A stretch of DNA of 64,000 bases from Oxalobacteraceae bacterium CAVE-383. Lineage in GTDB: Bacteria > Pseudomonadota > Gammaproteobacteria > Burkholderiales > Burkholderiaceae_D. Every line of letters begins with the position of its first letter. Positions within the stretch are counted from its first letter, which is position 1. Made by a program: the position numbers and the translations under genes. The notes under the pieces were generated by a model, which saw only the letters and a list, made by a program, of their open reading frames with translations, was not told the origin of the DNA and made no database searches. Positions 57,866 to 64,000 of the stretch are shown here, one piece after another. Where the stretch lies: the NCBI GenBank assembly GCA_004134995.1, contig REGP01000004.1:232190-296189 (forward strand). The letters are read 5' to 3'.

Positions 57866-58072
57866 TTATTTGTTCTGGTAGACGTAAGGCTGCTGCTTCA
57901 CGCGCGAGCTTTTCTCGCGCTCGCTGTTATCCAGATTGATCGGCGTCTTGTCCCACAGCAACGCACGGCCGGCGCGCTGTTCTTCTTCCAGCTTTGGATT
58001 TTTCTGTTTCAGTTCGTTGATGAATTGGGTGATTTCCGATTCATACAATTTGAAATGCTTGGTCAATGCCAT
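57866..58072 (-). CDS. DUF3460 small protein
   Basis: The 68-residue product starts MALTKHFKLYESEITQFINELK, with an alternative Met four codons upstream. It contains LEEEQRAGRALLWDK and a basic tail (SSRVKQQPYVYQNK). This matches the betaproteobacterial DUF3460 family, whose function is unknown, and which is usually encoded between metG and scpA as here. It has no signal or membrane segment. Confidence 0.85.
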   Translation of the reverse strand: MALTKHFKLYESEITQFINELKQKNPKLEEEQRAGRALLWDKTPINLDNSEREKSSRVKQQPYVYQNK

Positions 58073-58121
58073 GAGATTTACCAATGAGAGATGAGTTGAC
58101 GGTTATTCTACAGGAACTGCA

Positions 58122-60281
58122 TCAGCGCACCCGCATGCCGGGTTGCGCGCCCGGCCACGGCGTCAGGATGTAGATGCCCGGATCGGTTTTTTCATCGGCG
58201 GCGGAAGCGGCCAGGACCATCCCCTCCGAAATGCCGAATTTCATTTTGCGCGGCGCCAGATTGGCCACCATGATGGTGAACTGGCCGATCAGCTGTTCGG
58301 GGGCATAGGCCGACTTGATTCCCGAAAACACATTGCGCAGGCGGCCTTCGCCGGCGTCCAGCGTCAGGCGCAGCAGCTTGTCGGAGCCTTCGACGTGTTC
58401 GCAATTGACGATTTTGGCGATGCGCAGGTCGACCTTGGCGAAATCGTCGATCTTGATTTCGGGGGCCGGCGCTTCGATGCCCTCCGGGAGGACGGGCGCA
58501 GCAGCAGGCGCGTTCGCAACGGGTTTGGCGGGCGGCGCCGCATCCGGCGTCGCTGCTGGAGCGGGGGCGTCGAACAGGGCTTCCAGCATTTTCGGTTCGA
58601 CCCGCGTCATCAGATGGGCGTACTGCCGGATCTGATGGTTTTGCGGCAGCGGCGCGGCAATGTCGTCCCATTGCAGCGGCGCGATATTGAGGAAGGCTTC
58701 GACCGCGGCGGCCAACTGCGGCAATACCGGTTTCAGGTATAGCGTCAGCAGGCGGAACGCTTCCAGCAGGCGGCTGCAGACTTCGTGCAATTGGGCGTCG
58801 CGGGCCGTATCCTTGGCCAGTTCCCAGGGTTTGTTGGCGTCGACGTAGGCGTTGACCAGATCGGCCTGTTCCATGATGGCGCGCAGCGCGCGGCCGAACT
58901 CGCGCTGTTCGTAGAATGCCTGGATATCCGGGCCGATGGCGCGCAGCCGCGCCAGGAACGCGTCGTCGGCCACTGCCCAGTCCATGCTGAGCCGGCCGTC
59001 GAAGCGCTTGCTGATGAAGCCGGCGGCGCGGCTGGCGATATTGACGTACTTGCCGATCAGGTCGGCATTCACACGCGCGACGAAATCGTCCGGATTGAAA
59101 TCGACGTCTTCCACCTTGGCGCTGAGTTTGGCGGCGATGTAATAGCGCAGCCATTCGGGATTCATGCCGATGTCCAGATAGCGCAGCGGCGAAATGCCGG
59201 TGCCGCGCGATTTCGACATTTTTTCCCCGCTGACGGTGATGAAGCCATGCGCGAATACATTGGTCGGCACCTTGCGGCCGGCGAACTTCAGCATGGCCGG
59301 CCAGAACAGGGTATGGAAATAGGTGATGTCCTTGCCGATGAAATGATATTGCTCGGTGTCCGGCGCGGCGATGAATTCGTCGAAACTGCGCGATTCGCCG
59401 TATTTTTCCCTGGGACCGCCTTTTTCGAAATAATTCTTCAGCGATGCGAGATAGCCGATCGGGGCGTCCAGCCAGACATAGAAATACTTGCCCGGCGCAT
59501 CCGGGATTTCAATGCCGAAATACGGCGCATCGCGGCTGATGTCCCAGTCGCCGAGGCCGCTGTCGCTTTCCAGCCACTCCTTGGTCTTGTTGGCCACTTC
59601 GGGCTGCAGGCGCTGATCGGTCAGCGCCCATTGGCGCAGGAAATCGACGCAGCGCTGGTCGGACAGCCGGAAAAAGAAATGTTCGGACGATTTCATCACC
59701 GGCGTGGCGCCGGACAGCGTCGAGTACGGATTGATCAGATCGGTCGGCGCGTACACCGAACTGCAGACTTCGCATGAATCGCCGTACTGGTCCTTGGCGC
59801 CGCATTTCGGGCATTCGCCCTTGATGTAGCGGTCCGGCAGGAACATGTTTTTGACCGGATCGAAAAACTGGTCGATGGTCTTGGTGGTGATCAGCTTGGC
59901 TTCATCGCGCAGGGCGCGGTAGATTTCCTGCGACAGCGCTTCGTTTTCGACGCTGTCGGTCGAGTGCCAGTTATCGAATTCGATATGAAAGCCGTCCAGA
60001 TACTGCTTGCGTCCGGCCGCGATGCCGGCGACGAACTGCTGCGGCGTGATGCCGGCTTTCTCGGCGGCGATCATGATCGGCGCGCCATGCGCATCGTCGG
60101 CGCCGACGAAATGCACCTGCCGCGGCTGGCCGGCGTCGCGCTGCATGCGCTGGAAACGCACCCAGATGTCGGCCTGGATGTATTCCATGATGTGGCCGAT
60201 ATGGAACGCGCCGTTGGCGTAGGGCAGGGCTGTCGTGACGAAGATTTTGCGGGGGGCTGCGGTGCTCAATGTTGTACTCAT
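58122..60281 (-). CDS. metG: Methionyl-tRNA synthetase
   Basis: MetG charges tRNA-Met. The 719-residue product has the HIGH motif [14 protein letters not shown] (27-30), a zinc knuckle ([17 protein letters not shown]), KMSKSRGTG near residue 355, the alpha-helical anticodon domain and a C-terminal EMAP/Arc1p-like tRNA-binding dimer domain ([15 protein letters not shown]). A Pro/Ala-rich linker of about 40 residues precedes the last domain. Confidence 0.97.
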   Translation of the reverse strand: MSTTLSTAAPRKIFVTTALPYANGAFHIGHIMEYIQADIWVRFQRMQRDAGQPRQVHFVGADDAHGAPIMIAAEKAGITPQQFVAGIAAGRKQYLDGFHIEFDNWHSTDSVENEALSQEIYRALRDEAKLITTKTIDQFFDPVKNMFLPDRYIKGECPKCGAKDQYGDSCEVCSSVYAPTDLINPYSTLSGATPVMKSSEHFFFRLSDQRCVDFLRQWALTDQRLQPEVANKTKEWLESDSGLGDWDISRDAPYFGIEIPDAPGKYFYVWLDAPIGYLASLKNYFEKGGPREKYGESRSFDEFIAAPDTEQYHFIGKDITYFHTLFWPAMLKFAGRKVPTNVFAHGFITVSGEKMSKSRGTGISPLRYLDIGMNPEWLRYYIAAKLSAKVEDVDFNPDDFVARVNADLIGKYVNIASRAAGFISKRFDGRLSMDWAVADDAFLARLRAIGPDIQAFYEQREFGRALRAIMEQADLVNAYVDANKPWELAKDTARDAQLHEVCSRLLEAFRLLTLYLKPVLPQLAAAVEAFLNIAPLQWDDIAAPLPQNHQIRQYAHLMTRVEPKMLEALFDAPAPAATPDAAPPAKPVANAPAAAPVLPEGIEAPAPEIKIDDFAKVDLRIAKIVNCEHVEGSDKLLRLTLDAGEGRLRNVFSGIKSAYAPEQLIGQFTIMVANLAPRKMKFGISEGMVLAASAADEKTDPGIYILTPWPGAQPGMRVR

Positions 60282-60451
60282 TCTGTAAGGGCTGCAGGGC
60301 GCGCCGGCATCCGGCTTCCCAAAAAGGCTAATTTTAGCAGTGCGGCGCGCGTTCGCGGCGTTTCTGCGGCGTTTCCCCCGGAGTTTCAGCCCATTCTCTG
60401 CTGAAATTCGATATTGGTTTAGACTACGTCGAGATTAAGGAGAGACTATTC

Positions 60452-61543
60452 ATGAGCATTACGTTGGAATCCGTACAGGCGGCCCTGAGCGCCGTCATCG
60501 ACCCGAATACCGGCAAGGACTTGCTTGGCGGCAAGTCGGCCAAAAACATCAAGATCGACGGCGCGAACGTGGCGCTGGACGTGGAACTGGGCTATCCGGC
60601 CAAAAGCCAGATCGAACCGATCCGCATTGCCGTCGAAGCCGCCTTGCACGCCTTGCCCGGCGTGCAGCAGGTCAGCGTCAATGTCTACGCCAGGATCGTG
60701 GCGCATGCGGTGCAGCGCGGCGTCAAGCTGAAGTCCAGCGTCAAGAATATTATCGCGGTGGCGTCGGGCAAGGGCGGGGTCGGCAAGTCGACCACCGCGG
60801 TCAATCTGGCGCTGGCGCTGGCCGCCGAAGGCGCGCAGGTCGGCATTCTGGATGCGGACATCTACGGTCCGTCGCAGCCGATGATGATGGGCCTGTCCGG
60901 CGAGCGTCCTTCGAGCAAGGACGGCAAGACCATGGAGCCGCTGGAAAATTACGGCCTGCAGGTATCGAGCATCGGTTTCATGGTCGATCCGGACGAGCCG
61001 ATGGTGTGGCGCGGCCCGATCGTCACGCAGGCGCTGCAGCAGCTGCTGGATCAGACCAACTGGCGCGATCTGGACTATCTCATCGTCGACATGCCGCCCG
61101 GCACCGGCGATATTCAGCTGACCCTGTCGCAAAAGGTGCCGGTGACCGGCGCGGTGATCGTGACCACGCCGCAGGACATCGCCTTGCTGGACGCGCGCAA
61201 GGGCCTGAAAATGTTCGAAAAGGTCGGCATTCCGATCCTCGGCATCGTGGAAAACATGAGCACGCATATCTGTTCCAACTGCGGCCACGCCGAATCGATT
61301 TTCGGCAGCGGCGGCGGCGAGAGAATGTGCGCGGACTACGGCGTCGATTTCCTGGGCGCGCTGCCGCTGACCATGTCGATCCGCCAGCAGACCGATACCG
61401 GCAAGCCGACCGTGGTGGCCGATCCCTACGGCCAGATCGCCGGCATCTACAAAACCATCGCCCGCCGGATCGCGGTCAAGGTGGCCGAGAAGGCGCGCGA
61501 CATGAGCAGTAAATTCCCGACCATCGTGATTCAGAACGATTGA
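60452..61543 (+). CDS. apbC: Mrp/ApbC iron-sulfur cluster carrier ATPase
   Basis: This P-loop NTPase carries iron-sulfur clusters to apoproteins. The 363-residue product has an N-terminal MIP18-like domain (about 1-95), the deviant Walker A ASGKGGVGKSTTAVNLA near 108, LDADIYGPSQPMMMG, VDMPPGTGDIQLTL, and the cluster-binding C-x-x-C in HICSNCGHAE near 275. It is divergent from metG, a common gene order. Confidence 0.96.
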   Translation: MSITLESVQAALSAVIDPNTGKDLLGGKSAKNIKIDGANVALDVELGYPAKSQIEPIRIAVEAALHALPGVQQVSVNVYARIVAHAVQRGVKLKSSVKNIIAVASGKGGVGKSTTAVNLALALAAEGAQVGILDADIYGPSQPMMMGLSGERPSSKDGKTMEPLENYGLQVSSIGFMVDPDEPMVWRGPIVTQALQQLLDQTNWRDLDYLIVDMPPGTGDIQLTLSQKVPVTGAVIVTTPQDIALLDARKGLKMFEKVGIPILGIVENMSTHICSNCGHAESIFGSGGGERMCADYGVDFLGALPLTMSIRQQTDTGKPTVVADPYGQIAGIYKTIARRIAVKVAEKARDMSSKFPTIVIQND

Positions 61544-61557
61544 CGATTGACGATTGA
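61537..61557 (+). repeat. CGATTGA tandem triplicate over the apbC stop
   Basis: Three perfect 7-base units begin in the last codons of apbC and place stop triplets (TGA) at each unit. The first one ends the gene. Confidence 0.8.
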
Positions 61558-61682
61558 CGTTGGTATCGGAATAAGCGAAACGGATGCTGCGACTATCTCT
61601 TATGCGTACTTTTTACGGGTATGCATTTGCTTAAATTTTCATCAAAATACGCCAGGTTTCAGGATTTACAGGGAGTATTGAA

Positions 61683-61934
61683 ATGGAAGGCAGGATGGAT
61701 AGGATGGAGGGCCGAATGGACAGGATGGAGGGCGATTTGACTGTGCTGAAAGGCGACGTGGCCGCCATGCGATGCGATGTGAATACATTGAATATTGATA
61801 TGGCGGTGGTCAAAGCCAATTATGCGACCAAGACCGACCTCCTCGAAGCAAAGCATTCAATTGTCATGTGGATTGTGAGTGCGATTCTCCTGGCGCAATT
61901 GCTTCCGCCCGTCCTGAGAAAATTCGGGTTATGA
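61683..61934 (+). CDS. Small coiled-coil protein with C-terminal membrane anchor
   Basis: The 83-residue product has a good AGGGAG ribosome site. The N-terminal half is a repeated coiled coil (RMDRMEG units, from a 21-base DNA repeat at about 61691-61735, then LTVLKGDVAAMRCDVNTLN). Residues about 60-78 (IVMWIVSAILLAQLLPPVL) form one membrane helix near the C-terminus. This is a tail-anchored layout seen in small proteins of unknown role. It is flanked by 139 nt after apbC and 102 nt before gltX. Confidence 0.65.
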   Translation: MEGRMDRMEGRMDRMEGDLTVLKGDVAAMRCDVNTLNIDMAVVKANYATKTDLLEAKHSIVMWIVSAILLAQLLPPVLRKFGL

Positions 61935-62001
61935 ACCTCCTTCTTCATTTGAAACCGCGTCGGCTGCGATAAGCCACGGTAAAATACGTTTTTAGCTTTT
62001 T

Positions 62002-62029
62002 ACGGCTTTGGTGATCCAAGGCCGTTTTT
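62002..62029 (+). terminator. Terminator-like hairpin in the gltX leader
   Basis: A 10-bp stem (one G-U pair) with a TGAT loop and five T residues ends 8 nt before the gltX start codon. It may end the upstream transcript or act as an attenuator of gltX. Confidence 0.75.
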
Positions 62030-62036
62030 ATTGATC

Positions 62037-63446
62037 ATGACCGCTGTCACCACCCCTGTCCGTACCCGATTCGCTCCCAGCCCGACCGGTTATCTCCACC
62101 TCGGCGGCGCCCGCACCGCGCTGTTCTCCTGGGCCTATGCCCGCCGTTTCGGCGGCACGTTCATCCTGCGCATCGAAGATACCGATCTGGAACGTTCGAC
62201 GCCGGAAGCGGTGCAGGCCATCATCGACGGCATGCAGTGGCTGGGCCTGAGCCATGACGAAGGGCCGTTCTACCAGATGCGGCGCATGGAGCGTTATCGC
62301 GAAGTCATCGCCGGCATGCTGGCCGCCGGCACCGCCTATTATTGCTATTCGTCGCCGGAAGAGGTTGAAGCGATGCGCGAGAAGCAGCGCGCCGCCGGCG
62401 AAAAGCCGCGCTACGACGGCACCTGGCGGCCGGAGCCGGGCAAGACGCTGCCGCCCGTGCCTGCCGGCCGCAAGCCGGTGGTGCGTTTCAAGAATCCGCT
62501 GGATGGCGAAGTCAGCTGGGACGACGTGGTCAAGGGTACGATCACCATCGCCAACCGGGAAATGGACGATCTGGTCATTGCCCGTCCGGACGGCACGCCA
62601 ACCTACAACTTCTGCGTTGTGGTCGACGATTGGGACATGCAGATCACGCACGTCATCCGCGGCGACGACCACGTCAACAATACGCCGCGCCAGATCAACA
62701 TCCTGAAGGCGCTCGGCGCCACGCTGCCGCTGTATGGCCATCTGCCGATGATCCTCGGCTCGGACGGCGAAAAGATGTCGAAGCGGCACGGCGCGGTCAG
62801 CGTGATGGATTACCCGGCGCAGGGCTTCCTGCCCGAAGCGATGCTGAACTATCTCGCACGGCTGGGCTGGAGCCATGGCGACGAAGAAGTATTTTCGATG
62901 GAACAGTTTTGCGCCTGGTTCGATCTCGATCACTTGTCGAAATCGCCGGCGCAGTTCAATCCCGAAAAGCTGGCATGGCTGAATAATCACTACATCAAAG
63001 TGGCCGACAACGAACGCCTGGCGGCTCTGGTCAAACCGTTCATGGAACGCGACGGCGCGCAGTTCGAGAATGCGCCGGATCTGCCGCAAGTGCTGGCCGC
63101 GCTGAAAGAGCGCGCGCATACGCTGGTTGAATTGGCGAATGCGGCGATGATGTTCTATCGCACGCCAGCGCCGGACGCCGCATTGCTGGCGCAGCACGTG
63201 ACGGACGCCGTCAGGCCCGCGCTGGCCGACTATGCGCGGCAATGCGCGGATGTCGAATGGAACAAGGAGGCGCTGACCGCCATGCTGAAACAGGTGCTGG
63301 CGCAGCATGGGCTGAAAATGCCGCAACTGGCGATGCCGCTGCGGCTGATCGTGGCGGGCCAGTTGCAGACGCCCGCGATCGATCTGGTGCTGGCTTTATT
63401 TGGCCGCGAAGCGGTTTTGGCGCGCCTGAAGCCTTACATCGGCTAA
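62037..63446 (+). CDS. gltX: Glutamyl-tRNA synthetase
   Basis: GltX charges tRNA-Glu. The 469-residue product begins [24 protein letters not shown] with the HIGH-type motif within the first 25 residues, so the start is well fixed, although no Shine-Dalgarno is visible. [12 protein letters not shown] near residue 245 is the KMSKS loop. The anticodon-binding helical domain follows. A tRNA-Ala/Glu/Glu cluster lies directly downstream, so the enzyme and two copies of its tRNA are neighbours. Confidence 0.97.
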   Translation: MTAVTTPVRTRFAPSPTGYLHLGGARTALFSWAYARRFGGTFILRIEDTDLERSTPEAVQAIIDGMQWLGLSHDEGPFYQMRRMERYREVIAGMLAAGTAYYCYSSPEEVEAMREKQRAAGEKPRYDGTWRPEPGKTLPPVPAGRKPVVRFKNPLDGEVSWDDVVKGTITIANREMDDLVIARPDGTPTYNFCVVVDDWDMQITHVIRGDDHVNNTPRQINILKALGATLPLYGHLPMILGSDGEKMSKRHGAVSVMDYPAQGFLPEAMLNYLARLGWSHGDEEVFSMEQFCAWFDLDHLSKSPAQFNPEKLAWLNNHYIKVADNERLAALVKPFMERDGAQFENAPDLPQVLAALKERAHTLVELANAAMMFYRTPAPDAALLAQHVTDAVRPALADYARQCADVEWNKEALTAMLKQVLAQHGLKMPQLAMPLRLIVAGQLQTPAIDLVLALFGREAVLARLKPYIG

Positions 63447-63473
63447 AACTGTTGGATTAATTGCCTAATAAAA

Positions 63474-63503
63474 TTTACATAGCCAATAAAACATTGCTAT
63501 AAT
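63474..63503 (+). promoter_or_regulatory. Sigma70-type promoter of the tRNA cluster
   Basis: TTTACA, an 18-nt spacer and a perfect TATAAT lie 19 nt before the tRNA-Ala 5' end. Confidence 0.75.
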
Positions 63504-63521
63504 CTCGCTTCTTCGCATCTG

Positions 63522-63597
<76 letters not shown>

Positions 63598-63739
63598 GTC
63601 AAATGCAGATTGCGTTCAGTTGTTTCGGATTTGGTTTTCGATGAAGCAGCAGCAAGATCGGTAGTAAATGTGATCGCGAAGAGACGTTATCAGTACAAGA
63701 AGTTATCAGTAAAGTTAGGCAAGCAAGCAGCAGGACATT

Positions 63740-63815
63740 GTCCCCATCGTCTAGAGGCCTAGGACATCACCCTTTCACGGTGAGTACAGGGGTTCGAATC
63801 CCCTTGGGGACGCCA
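63740..63815 (+). tRNA. tRNA-Glu (TTC), copy 1
   Basis: A full cloverleaf of 76 nt with anticodon TTC in loop CTTTCAC, ending GACGCCA with an encoded CCA. It is identical to the copy at 63924. The 142 nt between tRNA-Ala and this gene hold a repeated TTATCAGTA and nothing else that I recognise. Confidence 0.97.
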
Positions 63816-63849
63816 TGGTTTTCAGTCAATTGAAAAACGGCGTCACTAT

Positions 63850-63912
63850 GAAGTTGTTACAAAATTAAGCTGGCCAGGCGGACCAACACCAGATTGATTT
63901 TGTAACAGCTTC
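63850..63912 (+). repeat. Inverted repeat between the two tRNA-Glu genes
   Basis: GAAGTTGTTACAAAAT pairs with ATTTTGTAACAGCTTC (16 bp, one G-U) around a 31-nt loop. It could guide tRNA processing or be a relic of a mobile hairpin. Confidence 0.7.
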
Positions 63913-63923
63913 TAAATCACATT

Positions 63924-63999
63924 GTCCCCATCGTCTAGAGGCCTAGGACATCACCCTTTCACGGTGAGTACAGGGGTTCGAATCCCCTTGGGGACGCCA
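63924..63999 (+). tRNA. tRNA-Glu (TTC), copy 2
   Basis: Identical over all 76 nt to the copy at 63740, sharing also the five bases ACATT upstream. The unit distance is 184 nt. Confidence 0.97.
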
Positions 64000-64000
64000 G

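Noticed and set aside
61935..62036. T-box riboswitch before gltX
   Set aside because: The leader is too short and lacks the T-box consensus; only a terminator-like hairpin is there.

Overview
The window reads as a GC-rich chromosomal segment of a betaproteobacterium, most likely Burkholderiales near Oxalobacteraceae. The gene content is typical of that group: recG-oxyR-ubiA, queA/tgt-yajC-secD-secF, glnA-ntrB-ntrC, a prpBCD methylcitrate operon, a cobA-cysNDH-DUF934-cysI operon with a divergent cysB, and metG-DUF3460-scpA-panC. The family assignment rests on gene order and protein families only. No rRNA is present and no database was searched.

Layout. 1-5.3 kb: glycolate oxidase subunits GlcE (cut by the window edge) and GlcF, a Cys-type glutathione peroxidase, PilT, YggS, ProC. 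5.3-10.3 kb (minus strand): recG, oxyR, ubiA, with a pentapeptide-repeat protein appended 8 nt after ubiA. 10.5-21.6 kb: queA, then a 1,493-residue protein of unknown function on the opposite strand, then tgt, yajC, secD, secF and a TcdA-type protein. 21.6-25.4 kb: a structured hairpin element, a DUF1090 protein, tRNA-His, murI, class I fumarase, rhodanese. 25.4-30 kb: nitrogen control (glnA behind NtrC-like sites and a sigma54-type promoter, then ntrB and ntrC). 30-34.5 kb: propionate catabolism, with a lipoprotein gene between prpC and prpD. 34.5-40.3 kb: xthA, pepA, lptF, lptG, cbiX, cobA. 40.3-47 kb: sulfate assimilation and cysB. 47-51 kb: a ClC transporter, then a small accessory island (ADP-ribosyltransferase-like protein, methyltransferase, catalytically degenerate relative of the first). 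51-56 kb: cheA, cheZ, a TonB-dependent receptor. 56-64 kb: panC, scpA, DUF3460, metG, mrp, a small coiled-coil membrane protein, gltX and a tRNA-Ala/Glu/Glu cluster.

Most of the window is conserved housekeeping. The unusual material is four isolated minus-strand genes with Pro/Ser/Ala-rich N-termini: the pentapeptide protein, the 1,493-aa protein, the ART and the degenerate ART. They sit singly between conserved blocks and look like secreted effectors, although no secretion apparatus lies in the window. The second novelty is a pair of about 120-nt hairpin elements, 20 kb apart. Their 56-nt cores are identical, while their long outer stems differ in sequence and still pair. Both lie 5-6 nt after a minus-strand stop codon, one of them inside the cysD-cysN transcript.

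Functional links: CobA and the small CbiX chelatase supply steps toward siroheme, the cofactor of the CysI sulfite reductase encoded beside them. CysB is the likely activator of that operon. NtrB/NtrC probably act on the sites upstream of glnA. LptF/LptG form the membrane part of the LPS exporter.
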